Source: Lysobacter ciconiae
GTDB lineage: Bacteria; Pseudomonadota; Gammaproteobacteria; Xanthomonadales; Xanthomonadaceae
Length of the DNA: 64,000 bases
Assembly: GCF_015209725.1 (NCBI RefSeq)
Contig: NZ_CP063656.1
Location: forward strand, 1,657,001 to 1,721,000
Reading direction: 5' to 3'
This document shows positions 47,515-56,893 of the stretch, piece by piece; position 1 is the stretch's first letter; each line of letters begins with the position of its first letter. The notes under the pieces are model-generated. The model was not told where the DNA came from and searched no databases. It worked only from the letters and a program-made list of their open reading frames with translations. The position numbers were made by a program, and so were the translations under genes.

Positions 47515-47973
47515 TTAGGCGGCGTCGGACGAGTCTGCGTCGTCTTTGTCGGCGTCGGACTTGTCATCGGACTTGTCGTCGCCATCGGTATCGTCGTCGT
47601 CACGACGACGGCGCTCGCCCCGGTCGGAACGCTCCGGCTTGTCGCTCTTCTCGTCCTTGAACTTCATGATCAGCGACTGCTCGGTGTCGGCCTCGTCGCG
47701 CTTGATCACCAGGTGGCGCAGGATCGCGTCGTTGAAGCGGAAGCTGTCGACCAGCTCGTTCAGGACGGTCTGGCTGCACTCGATGTTCATGAGCACGTAA
47801 TGGGCCTTGACCAGGTTGACGATCGGGTACGCCAGCTGGCGGCGACCCCAGTCCTCCAGACGGTGGACCTTGCCTTCGCCGGCCTCGATCACGCCCTTGT
47901 AGCGCTCGATCATGGCAGGCACCTGCTCGCTCTGGTCGGGGTGGACCAGGAACACGATTTCGTAATGACGCAT
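47515..47973 (-). CDS. rpsF: 30S ribosomal protein S6 with long acidic C-terminal tail
   Basis: A 152-residue S6. The core MRHYEIVFLVHPDQSEQ to about residue 105 is typical. The last 40 or so residues are an Asp/Ser/Lys-rich low-complexity tail (RRRRDDDDTDGDDKSDDKSDADKDD), longer than the short tail of E. coli S6. It heads the rpsF-rpsR-rplI operon. The leader has a GATAAT-like -10 (48079-48084 on the minus strand) and a CGGTC-GCAA-GACCG hairpin near the start, a possible S6:S18 autoregulatory site. Confidence 0.96.
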   Translation of the reverse strand: MRHYEIVFLVHPDQSEQVPAMIERYKGVIEAGEGKVHRLEDWGRRQLAYPIVNLVKAHYVLMNIECSQTVLNELVDSFRFNDAILRHLVIKRDEADTEQSLIMKFKDEKSDKPERSDRGERRRRDDDDTDGDDKSDDKSDADKDDADSSDAA

Positions 47974-48119
47974 GTGTGGTGTCCTTGTGGATGTCGGTCT
48001 TGCGACCGGTCAGCCCCCCGCAACCGATATGGCACGGTGGGGCAAGGTTCCCGTCGGCAAGGCCGAGGGAAGCCGCGAATTATCGCAGCTTTATGGCACC
48101 GCAACCAGCGGGGCGACGA

Positions 48120-48458
48120 TCAGGCCAGGTCGGCGGACGTCGTGAAGCTCTCGCCGCAGCCGCATTCGGCGTTGGCATTGGGGTTGCGGAACATGAACTG
48201 GTCGCCGAGGCGATGCTTGACCACGTCGATCTGGGTGCCGTCCACCTGGGGCAGGCTCAGCATGTCGACGTAGATCTTCACGCCGCCGTCTTCGTACACG
48301 CTGTCGCCGGCGCGCTCGTCGGTGGCCAGGTCGGCGAAGTGCTGCCAGCCCGAACAGCCGGTTTTCTTGGCACCGAAGCGAAGGCCGATGGCGTCGGGGC
48401 TCTCGGCGAGGAAGCGCTGGACGCGTGCCAGCGCGGCGGGTGTCAGGGTGATGCTCAT
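48120..48458 (-). CDS. A-type iron-sulfur carrier (IscA/ErpA family)
   Basis: A 112-residue HesB/IscA fold protein with the three conserved cysteines: C36 in KKTGCSGW and the pair in ECGCGESF near the C-terminus. These hold a [2Fe-2S] or [4Fe-4S] cluster for transfer to apoproteins. It is a single gene, not in an isc operon, which suits an ErpA-like role, but the sequence does not decide between IscA, SufA and ErpA. The start at 48458 fits the family. It is divergent from asnS. Confidence 0.9.
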   Translation of the reverse strand: MSITLTPAALARVQRFLAESPDAIGLRFGAKKTGCSGWQHFADLATDERAGDSVYEDGGVKIYVDMLSLPQVDGTQIDVVKHRLGDQFMFRNPNANAECGCGESFTTSADLA

Positions 48459-48602
48459 GAAATCTCCTGCTGCGATGGGGCCATGATACCGGGGAGTGGC
48501 GACGGGGCCGGATCGGCGTTCACGCAAGCTCTCCGGTAAACTCCAACGCTTTCAATATTGGCCCCAACAGGCAAGGATTCAAGGCATGACGGCGGTGCGA
48601 GC

Positions 48603-50003
<1,401 letters not shown>

Positions 50004-50031
50004 TGCCGAATACGCTACGAGGTGACCGCCG

Positions 50032-50337
50032 GTGATCCTGTTCTTCGCCCTGCTCTGCCTGGCGGCCGCCATCGCCGGCGCGACGGCGTTCGTGATCTTC
50101 TGGCCGCTGACGCTGGTGCACATGCGCGACCGGCAGCCGGAGCTGCTGGCGGAGTTCGGGCCCAGCGCCTTCATCAGCCCGTCGGCGTGGGCGTGGCTGA
50201 TGCGCGGCGGATACCGCGCCGCCGGCGACCGCAACCTGAGCGGACTGGCAGCGCCGGCGCGGATATCGCTGCTGACCATCCTTGCCGGGCTGGTGAGCTC
50301 GGGCGTGCTGTACGCGATTGCGACGGTGATGCCATGA
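50032..50337 (+). CDS. Small inner-membrane protein of unknown function
   Basis: A 101-residue protein with a GTG start at 50032. It has two hydrophobic segments, about 2-26 (FFALLCLAAAIAGATAFVIFWPLTLV) and 79-97 (ISLLTILAGLVSSGVLYAIA), separated by a soluble stretch. No family motif is recognised. It starts 28 bp after asnS and ends in a 4-bp overlap (ATGA) with the next gene, so the two orphans are probably coupled. It may continue the asnS transcript. Confidence 0.6.
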   Translation: MILFFALLCLAAAIAGATAFVIFWPLTLVHMRDRQPELLAEFGPSAFISPSAWAWLMRGGYRAAGDRNLSGLAAPARISLLTILAGLVSSGVLYAIATVMP

Positions 50338-50633
50338 ACAATGACCAGTGGTGGCTGGCGGCGCTGGGGCGCACGATCGTCTGGGCGCGTCTGCGCGAGC
50401 TGGACGCCGGGACGGCGGAAGTGCTGGACAGTGACGGCAACACGTTGTCCTACGACAGCCCCGACACCGCCAGGGCGGCGCTGATGGACGCGGAGTTCGC
50501 CGCGCTCGACGGGATGGACGCCGAGGACGCCGCCGACCGCGGTTTCGCGCTGGATGAACTGGTGGTTCCGTACGCTGAGGACGATGACCGCCTGCGCGCG
50601 CTGATGGTCCAGACGCTGCCGCGCGCCCACTGA
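50334..50633 (+). CDS. Small acidic protein of unknown function
   Basis: A 99-residue soluble acidic protein. The tryptophan-rich start MNNDQWWLAALG is followed by Asp/Glu-rich segments (DAEFAALDGMDAEDAADRG). No recognised domain and no transmembrane segment. It overlaps the preceding membrane protein by 4 bp, and the SDR gene follows 12 bp later, so it lies in the same transcription unit as the tryptophan-degradation genes or just before it. Confidence 0.6.
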   Translation: MNNDQWWLAALGRTIVWARLRELDAGTAEVLDSDGNTLSYDSPDTARAALMDAEFAALDGMDAEDAADRGFALDELVVPYAEDDDRLRALMVQTLPRAH

Positions 50634-50645
50634 CAGGAGAGCGAC

Positions 50646-51434
50646 ATGGACCTCAACCTCACCGGTCGCCACGCCCTGGTGCGTGGCGCGTCACAGGGCA
50701 TCGGCCTGGCGACGGCGCGGGCGCTGGCGACGCTGGGCGCGGACGTCACCATGGTGGCGCGTCGCGGCCAGCTGCTGCTGGAGCTGTCGGCCGAACTGCC
50801 GCGACCGCAGACAACACAGTCCCACGGCTGGCTGGCGGCGGACTCCGAGGACATCGACGCGCTCCAGGCACAGGTGCAGGCGCTGGTGGCCGGCAAACCG
50901 GTCCACATCCTGGTCAACAACAGCGGCGGCCCGCCGCCGGGCAGCGTGCACGGCACCGACGTGGTCGCCTTCGAGGTCGCGTTGCGCCAGCACCTGCTGG
51001 CCAACCATGTCGTCACCGAGGCGGTGATCCCGGGCATGGAAAGCGACAGCTACGGCCGCATCGTGAACGTCATCTCGACCTCGGTGAAGGAGCCCATCCA
51101 GGGCCTGGGCGTGTCCAACACCACGCGCTGGGCGGTCGCCAGCTGGGCCAAGACCCTGGCCACTGAGCTGGCCCCGCGGGGCATCACCGTCAACAACGTC
51201 CTGCCGGGCTCGACCCAGACCCCGCGCATCGACCAGATCATCGAGACCACGATGCAGCGCAGCGGCCGCTCGCGCGCCGATGTCTACAGCGACATGGTCG
51301 AGGAGATCCCGATGGGCCGGTTCGCCCGCCCCGAGGAGACCGCGGCGGCCATCGCCTTCCTGTGCTCGCCGGCGGCGGCCTACATCACCGGGGTCAACCT
51401 GCCGGTGGACGGCGGCCGCACGCGCTCGTTGTGA
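50646..51434 (+). CDS. SDR-family oxidoreductase with degenerate active-site tetrad
   Basis: A 262-residue Rossmann-fold protein. The glycine motif is altered (RGASQGIG, where TGxxxGIG is usual), NNSGG replaces NNAG, and the Ser of the active site (VISTSVKEP) is followed not by YxxxK but by SNTTRW. The catalytic Tyr and Lys are therefore replaced by Ser and Arg. Such SDRs (beta-ketoacyl reductase-like subgroup without perfect tetrad) often lie beside kynurenine or aromatic degradation genes. Normal reductase chemistry is doubtful; a hydratase, tautomerase or structural role is possible. It is the first gene before the aldehyde dehydrogenase. Confidence 0.85.
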   Translation: MDLNLTGRHALVRGASQGIGLATARALATLGADVTMVARRGQLLLELSAELPRPQTTQSHGWLAADSEDIDALQAQVQALVAGKPVHILVNNSGGPPPGSVHGTDVVAFEVALRQHLLANHVVTEAVIPGMESDSYGRIVNVISTSVKEPIQGLGVSNTTRWAVASWAKTLATELAPRGITVNNVLPGSTQTPRIDQIIETTMQRSGRSRADVYSDMVEEIPMGRFARPEETAAAIAFLCSPAAAYITGVNLPVDGGRTRSL

Positions 51435-51460
51435 CCGCGGCGCAGCGGTAAGCTTCCCGG

Positions 51461-52879
51461 ATGCAGCTGCCCCACTGGATCAACGGCCAGGCCGAACACG
51501 CCGAGACGCGGATCGATGTCGCCAATCCCGCCACCGGCGAGGTATTTGCGGGCGTCGCGGCCGGCGACAGCGGAACCGTTGATCGCGCGGTAGCGGCCGC
51601 GTCCGACGCGTTTCCGCACTGGTCGGCGCTGCCCAGCACCGAGCGCGCCGCGTGGCTGGCTAGGCTGGCCACAGCGCTGGAGGACCGGCTGGAGGATTTC
51701 GCGGCGGCCGAATGCCGCGACGGTGGCAAGCCCATCCGCTTGGCGCGCGAGATCGAAGTGCCGCGCGCGGTCAGCAACCTGCGGTTCTTCGCCCATGCGG
51801 CAACCCAGTTCGCCAGCGAATCCCATCACGGCCAGGCCGGGCTGAACTACACGCTGCGCCCGCCGCTTGGCGTGGTCGCGGCGATCACGCCGTGGAACCT
51901 GCCGCTGTACCTGCTGACCTGGAAGATCGCGCCCGCGCTGGCGGCCGGCAACACGGTCGTCGCCAAGCCCTCGGAAGTCACCCCGCTGACGGCGACGATG
52001 CTGGGCGAGCTGGCGGCGTCGATCGGGTTTCCGGCCGGCGTGCTGAACATCGTCCACGGCACGGGCGCTGGGGTCGGCGAGCCGCTGGTGACACACCCGC
52101 AGATCAAGGCGGTGACCTTCACCGGCAGCACCACCGTTGGCCGCCGCATCGCCGGGTTGACCGGCCCGCTGCTGCGCCGGACGTCGCTGGAGCTGGGCGG
52201 CAAGAATCCGACCCTGGTATTCGCCGACAGCGACTGGCGCAGGAATCTCGACCTGCTGGTGCGCTCCGCCTTCCAGAACTCCGGCCAGATCTGCCTGTGC
52301 GGTTCGCGCATGCTGGTCGAACGCAGTATCTATCCCGAATTCCGCGACGCGCTGGTTGAACGCGCCAACGCGCTGCGCGTCGGCGACCCGCAGCGTCCCG
52401 ACACCGATCTGGGACCGCTGGTGTCGCAGGTCCACTTCGACAAGGTCACCGCCGCGATCGACCGCGCGCGCCGGGAAGGCGCCACCGTGCTGTGCGGCGG
52501 CCAGGCGCTGGAGCTGGCGGGTTGGTTCATCGGCCCGACCGTGCTGGAAGGCCTGGGCCCGGACTGCGCGACCAACCGCGAGGAAATCTTCGGCCCCGTC
52601 GTCACCTTGCAGCCTTTCGACGACGATTCGCACGCGCTGGCGCTGGCCAACGCCGGCGATTACGGCCTGGCCGCGTCGGTGTGGACGCGCGACCTCAACC
52701 GCGCCCACCGCTTGGCTGCGCAACTGCGCGCCGGGGTGGTCTGGATCAACACCTGGATGCAGCGCGACCTGCGCACGCCGTTTGGCGGCAGCGGTGCATC
52801 CGGCCTCGGCCGCGAAGGCGGCCTGGAGGCCATGCGATTCTTTACCGACGTGCGCAACGTCGGCATCCACCTGGACTAG
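51461..52879 (+). CDS. Aldehyde dehydrogenase, 2-aminomuconic / 2-hydroxymuconic semialdehyde type
   Basis: A 472-residue NAD-dependent ALDH. The nucleotide-site motif FTGSTTVGRRIAG, the general base Glu in ELGGKNP and the catalytic Cys in NSGQICLCGSR are all in place. It is closest in motifs to muconic-semialdehyde dehydrogenases (DmpC/AmnC/NbaE branch). Here it would oxidise 2-aminomuconate-6-semialdehyde made by ACMS decarboxylase. It lies 26 bp after the SDR and 7 bp before the carbonic anhydrase. Confidence 0.85.
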   Translation: MQLPHWINGQAEHAETRIDVANPATGEVFAGVAAGDSGTVDRAVAAASDAFPHWSALPSTERAAWLARLATALEDRLEDFAAAECRDGGKPIRLAREIEVPRAVSNLRFFAHAATQFASESHHGQAGLNYTLRPPLGVVAAITPWNLPLYLLTWKIAPALAAGNTVVAKPSEVTPLTATMLGELAASIGFPAGVLNIVHGTGAGVGEPLVTHPQIKAVTFTGSTTVGRRIAGLTGPLLRRTSLELGGKNPTLVFADSDWRRNLDLLVRSAFQNSGQICLCGSRMLVERSIYPEFRDALVERANALRVGDPQRPDTDLGPLVSQVHFDKVTAAIDRARREGATVLCGGQALELAGWFIGPTVLEGLGPDCATNREEIFGPVVTLQPFDDDSHALALANAGDYGLAASVWTRDLNRAHRLAAQLRAGVVWINTWMQRDLRTPFGGSGASGLGREGGLEAMRFFTDVRNVGIHLD

Positions 52880-52886
52880 AGACACG

Positions 52887-53549
52887 ATGAATTCGATCCC
52901 CGAACTGCTGCGCAGGAACACCCAATGGGCCGAGCGCATCCGCGCCGAAGACCCGACCTTCTTTGAACGCCTGTCGCGCCAGCAGGCGCCCGAATACCTG
53001 TGGATCGGCTGCTCCGACTCGCGCGTACCGGCCAACCAGATCATCGACGTCGCCCCCGGCGAGGTCTTCGTCCACCGCAACATCGCCAACGTGGTGGTGC
53101 AGAGCGATCTCAACTGCCTGTCGGTGATCCAGTTCGCCGTGGACGTGCTGAAGGTCAAGCACATCCTGGTGGTCGGCCATTACGGCTGCGGCGGCGTGCA
53201 CGCGGCGCTGACCGACCAGCGCGTGGGCCTGTCGGACAACTGGATCCGGCACGTCACCAACGTCGCCGAAACCCACGCATCCTTCCTCAGCCAGCTGTGC
53301 AGCGAGGAGCTGCGCCATGACCGCCTGTGCGAGCTGAACGTGCTGGAGCAGGTCATCAACGTCTGCCATTCCACGGTAGTGCGCGATTGCTGGGAGCGCG
53401 GCCAGCCGCTCGCCGTGCACGGCTGGGTCTACACCCTGCGCGATGGGCGCGTGCACGACCTGGGCATCGACATGGACAACCTCGACACCATGCCCGCGCG
53501 CCATTCGGCCGCGCTGGCGCGCATCTACGCCGACCGCGAGGACCGCTGA
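52887..53549 (+). CDS. can: Beta-carbonic anhydrase
   Basis: A 220-residue zinc enzyme that interconverts CO2 and bicarbonate. Ligands match E. coli Can exactly by position: Cys42 and Asp44/Arg46 in GCSDSRVP, His98 and Cys101 in VGHYGCGG. The E. coli enzyme is also 220 residues. It lies inside the tryptophan-degradation operon, 7 bp after the aldehyde dehydrogenase and 1 bp before the RidA gene. ACMS decarboxylation releases CO2, and hydration of that CO2 is the obvious metabolic link, though general CO2 supply is also possible. Confidence 0.95.
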   Translation: MNSIPELLRRNTQWAERIRAEDPTFFERLSRQQAPEYLWIGCSDSRVPANQIIDVAPGEVFVHRNIANVVVQSDLNCLSVIQFAVDVLKVKHILVVGHYGCGGVHAALTDQRVGLSDNWIRHVTNVAETHASFLSQLCSEELRHDRLCELNVLEQVINVCHSTVVRDCWERGQPLAVHGWVYTLRDGRVHDLGIDMDNLDTMPARHSAALARIYADREDR

Positions 53550-53550
53550 G

Positions 53551-53976
53551 ATGGCGACCGGGGTGCAGGCGGATGCGGCGCCGCGTGCGGTGGGCCATTA
53601 CCCGCATGCGCGGCGCGTCGGCGGACTGCTGTTCCTGTCCGGCATCGGCCCGCGCAACCCGGTCGACAACACGGTGCCGGGCAACGTGGTGGACGCCGAA
53701 GGCGGGCTGGTCTCGCACGACATCCGCGCGCAGGTGCTGGCGACCTTTGCCAACGTGCGCGCGGTGCTCGCCGCCAGCGGCGCGCGCTGGGAGGACCTGG
53801 TGGACGTCACCGTCTACCTGACCCGGATGGATTCGGACTTCCACACCTTCAACGCGATCTGGGCCGAGCACTTTCCGGACGCAGGCAGCGCGCCGTGCCG
53901 GACCACGGTGGGCGTTGATGCCCTGCCCACGCCGATCGCCATCGAACTGAAGTGCATCGCTGTCGTGGAGGACTGA
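53551..53976 (+). CDS. RidA/YjgF-family 2-aminomuconate deaminase-type protein
   Basis: A 141-residue RidA-fold protein with the conserved LFLSGIGPR, VYLTRMDSDFHTFN and PCRTTVGVDALP motifs, including the substrate-binding Arg. In kynurenine operons such proteins (AmnD/NbaF) deaminate 2-aminomuconate. General imine-hydrolysing RidA is the alternative, but the context favours the catabolic role. It starts 1 bp after the carbonic anhydrase stop, and nbaC follows 2 bp later, so translation is tightly coupled. Confidence 0.85.
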   Translation: MATGVQADAAPRAVGHYPHARRVGGLLFLSGIGPRNPVDNTVPGNVVDAEGGLVSHDIRAQVLATFANVRAVLAASGARWEDLVDVTVYLTRMDSDFHTFNAIWAEHFPDAGSAPCRTTVGVDALPTPIAIELKCIAVVED

Positions 53977-53978
53977 CC

Positions 53979-54524
53979 ATGCTGCCCAATCCCCTGAACC
54001 TGCAGGCCTGGATCGAGGAACACCGCCACCTGCTGAAGCCGCCGGTGGGCAACAAGGTCGTCTACGACGGCGACTTCATCGTGATGGTCGTCGGCGGTCC
54101 GAACGTGCGCACTGACTACCACTTCGACGAGGGGCCCGAGTGGTTCTTCCAGCTCGAAGGCGAGATGGTCTTGCGCATCCAGGAGACCAACGCGGACGGG
54201 GTGATGGCGCCGCGCGACATCCCGATCCGGGCCGGCGAGATGTTCCTGTTGCCGCCGCGTGTCCCGCACTCCCCGCAGCGGATGCCCGACTCGATCGGGG
54301 TGGTGATCGAGCGCCGCCGCCTGGCGCACGAGGACGACGGCCTGATGTGGTTCTGCGAGCGCTGCAACCACAAGCTCTACGAGGAGTTCTTCCACCTGCA
54401 GGACATCGAAATCGACCTGCCGCCGGTGTTCGACCGCTTCTACGCGTCCACCGAACATCGCAGCTGCGGGCAGTGCGGGCACCTTAACCCGGCCCCCGAC
54501 AAGTACGTGATGCCGGACACCTGA
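53979..54524 (+). CDS. nbaC: 3-hydroxyanthranilate 3,4-dioxygenase
   Basis: A 181-residue bacterial-type cupin that opens 3-hydroxyanthranilate to 2-amino-3-carboxymuconate semialdehyde. The Fe ligands are His48 and Glu54 (YHFDEGPEWF) and His97 (PPRVPHSPQ). The C-terminal rubredoxin-like iron site has CxxC pairs C126/C129 and C163/C166, as in the Cupriavidus enzyme. A short in-frame extension upstream is not used. Part of the kynurenine operon. Confidence 0.96.
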   Translation: MLPNPLNLQAWIEEHRHLLKPPVGNKVVYDGDFIVMVVGGPNVRTDYHFDEGPEWFFQLEGEMVLRIQETNADGVMAPRDIPIRAGEMFLLPPRVPHSPQRMPDSIGVVIERRRLAHEDDGLMWFCERCNHKLYEEFFHLQDIEIDLPPVFDRFYASTEHRSCGQCGHLNPAPDKYVMPDT

Positions 54525-54546
54525 GCCGGGCGGATAGACTGCTCCC

Positions 54547-55572
54547 ATGCTCAAGATCGACACCCACGCCCACTACCTGCCGCAGAACTGGCCCGACCTC
54601 GCGCGCAAGTACGGCGACCTGCGGTTTCCGGTAATCCACCACACCGAGGACGGGCGTCACCGGATCTATAAGGACGGCAAATTCTTCCGCGAAATCTGGT
54701 CCAAGACCTGGGACCCGCAGGAACGCATCGACGACTACGCCAGCTTCGGCGTGCAGGTGCAGGTGCTGAGCACGGTGCCGGTGATGTTCTCCTACTGGGC
54801 GCGGCCGCATCACGCGCTGGAGCTGCACCAGGCGCTCAACGACCACATGGCGGCGACGTGTCGCGACTACCCGCGCCATTACGCGGGCATCGGAACCGTG
54901 CCGCTGCAGTCGCCGCGCCTGGCGGTGCAGGAGCTGGAGCGCTGCATGGATCAGCTCGGCCTGCAGGGCGTGCAGATCGGCAGCCACGTGAGCAGGTCGC
55001 CTGACGAACACTGGAACCTGGACGCGCCCGAGCTGTTCGAGTTCTTCCAGGCCGCCAGCGAACTGGGCGCGGCGATCCTGGTGCATCCGTGGGACATGAT
55101 GGGCACCGCGAGCATGCCCAAGTACTGGCTGCCGTGGCTGGTGGGCATGCCCGCCGAACAGTCGCGCGCCGCCTGCTGCCTCGTGTTCGGCGGCGTGCTG
55201 GAGCGGCTGCCGAAGCTGAAGGTCTGCCTGGCCCACGGCGGCGGTAGTTTCCCGTACACGATCGGCCGCATCGAGCACGGCTTCAACATGCGCCCCGATC
55301 TGGTCGCCACCGACAATCCGCGCAACCCGCGCGAGTACCTGCGCCGGCTGTACTTCGATTCCTGGGTCGCCGACGATGCCGCGCTGCGCTACCTGCTCGA
55401 CACCTGCGGGGTCGACCGCGTGATGCTGGGCACCGACTATCCCTTCCCGCTGGGCGAGCAGTCGCCGGGCGCCGCCATCGACGCGCTCGGCCTGGCGGAA
55501 AAAGAACAACAACGCCTGTACCACGGCACCGCGCTGGAATGGCTTGGCCTGCCGAAGTCGCGTTTCGAATGA
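54547..55572 (+). CDS. nbaD: 2-amino-3-carboxymuconate-6-semialdehyde decarboxylase (ACMSD)
   Basis: A 341-residue amidohydrolase-superfamily enzyme. The zinc ligands are His7 and His9 (DTHAHYLP), a later His (LVHPWDM) and Asp in GTDYPFPLG. HGGGSFPYTIGR is a conserved block of the ACMSD family. It removes CO2 from ACMS to give 2-aminomuconate semialdehyde and so diverts the pathway from quinolinate and NAD. It follows nbaC by 22 bp. Confidence 0.96.
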   Translation: MLKIDTHAHYLPQNWPDLARKYGDLRFPVIHHTEDGRHRIYKDGKFFREIWSKTWDPQERIDDYASFGVQVQVLSTVPVMFSYWARPHHALELHQALNDHMAATCRDYPRHYAGIGTVPLQSPRLAVQELERCMDQLGLQGVQIGSHVSRSPDEHWNLDAPELFEFFQAASELGAAILVHPWDMMGTASMPKYWLPWLVGMPAEQSRAACCLVFGGVLERLPKLKVCLAHGGGSFPYTIGRIEHGFNMRPDLVATDNPRNPREYLRRLYFDSWVADDAALRYLLDTCGVDRVMLGTDYPFPLGEQSPGAAIDALGLAEKEQQRLYHGTALEWLGLPKSRFE

Positions 55573-55616
55573 CTCGCGCCGAGCGCGCGCCCTCACCTGT
55601 TGGGATCCACGACCTG

Positions 55617-56891
55617 ATGACCGAACTTCACTCCTCCGAGCACGCTTTCGCCCTCGACGCGGCCGATCCGCTGCCCACCTTGCGCGCGCAGTTCCACATC
55701 CCGCAGCACGCGGACGGCGACCAGGCCTACTTCGTCGGCAACTCGCTGGGCCTGCAGCCGCGCGGCGTGCGTGCCCAGGTCGAGGACGTGCTGGACAAGT
55801 GGTCGATGGAAGCGGTCGAAGGCCATTTCCGCGGCAACTCGCAGTGGATGCGCTACCACCAGCTGATGCGCGAGCCGCTGGCGCGGATCGTCGGCGCGCA
55901 GCCCGAGGAAGTGGTCGCGATGAACTCGCTGACCGCCAACCTGCATCTGATGATGGTCAGCTTCTACCGGCCGACAGCCGAGCGCCCGGCGATCCTGATC
56001 GAGGCCGGCTCGTTTCCCAGCGATCGCTACGCGGTCGAATCGCAGATCGCCTTCCACGGGTTCGACCCGGGCACGGACCTGATCGAAGTCGCCGCCGACT
56101 TGCCGGGCGGGTTGTTCTCGATGGCGGCGATCGAGCAGGCAATCACCGAGCACGGCCATCGCCTGGCGCTGGTGCTCTGGCCGGGCGTCCAGTACCGCAC
56201 CGGCCAGGCCTTCGACGTCACCGAAATCACCCGCATCGCCCATGCGCAGGGCGCGCTGTGCGGCGTCGACCTCGCCCACGCGGTCGGCAACATCCCGCTG
56301 GAACTGCACGACAGCGACGTCGATTTCGCGGTCTGGTGCCACTACAAGTACCTCAACAGCGGGCCGGGCGCGGTCGCCGGCTGTTTCGTCCACGAACGCC
56401 ACGCTCGGACCGATGCGCCGCGTTTTGCCGGCTGGTGGGGCCACGACGCGGCTACGCGTTTCCAGATGGGTCCCGACTTCCAGCCGACGCCGGGCGCGGA
56501 GGGCTGGCAGCTGAGCAATCCGCCGATCCTCGGGCTGGCGCCACTGCGCGCGTCGCTGGACCTGTTCGATCAGGTCGGCATGCCGGCGCTGCGGGAAAAA
56601 TCCCTGCGCCTGACCGGTTATCTGGAGTCGCTGATCCAGCAGCGCCTGGCCGACACCCTGGAGGTGCTGAGCCCGGCCGACCCGGCCGAGCGCGGCTGCC
56701 AGCTGTCGCTCCGCGTGCGCGGCGGACGCGACGAGGGCCGCTCGCTGTTCGACCATCTGGCGGCCAACGGCGTGCTCGGTGACTGGCGCGAGCCCGACGT
56801 GATCCGCATCTCCCCCGCCCCGCTCTACAACACCCATCACGACGTCCTGCGCTTCGCCGACGGCGTGGACGCGTGGCGGAAGACCCGCTGA
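55617..56891 (+). CDS. kynU: Kynureninase
   Basis: A 424-residue PLP-dependent hydrolase that cleaves kynurenine or 3-hydroxykynurenine to (3-hydroxy)anthranilate and alanine. The fold-type I core has the PLP-binding Lys in WCHYKYLNSGPG. Conserved motifs include YFVGNSLGLQPRG and GWWGHDAATRF. The ATG at 55617 (MTELHSSEHAFALDAADPL) is where Xanthomonas homologues begin; an upstream ATG at 55569 overlapping the nbaD stop would add 16 unconserved residues. kmo starts 2 bp after its stop. Confidence 0.95.
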   Translation: MTELHSSEHAFALDAADPLPTLRAQFHIPQHADGDQAYFVGNSLGLQPRGVRAQVEDVLDKWSMEAVEGHFRGNSQWMRYHQLMREPLARIVGAQPEEVVAMNSLTANLHLMMVSFYRPTAERPAILIEAGSFPSDRYAVESQIAFHGFDPGTDLIEVAADLPGGLFSMAAIEQAITEHGHRLALVLWPGVQYRTGQAFDVTEITRIAHAQGALCGVDLAHAVGNIPLELHDSDVDFAVWCHYKYLNSGPGAVAGCFVHERHARTDAPRFAGWWGHDAATRFQMGPDFQPTPGAEGWQLSNPPILGLAPLRASLDLFDQVGMPALREKSLRLTGYLESLIQQRLADTLEVLSPADPAERGCQLSLRVRGGRDEGRSLFDHLAANGVLGDWREPDVIRISPAPLYNTHHDVLRFADGVDAWRKTR

Positions 56892-56893
56892 CC

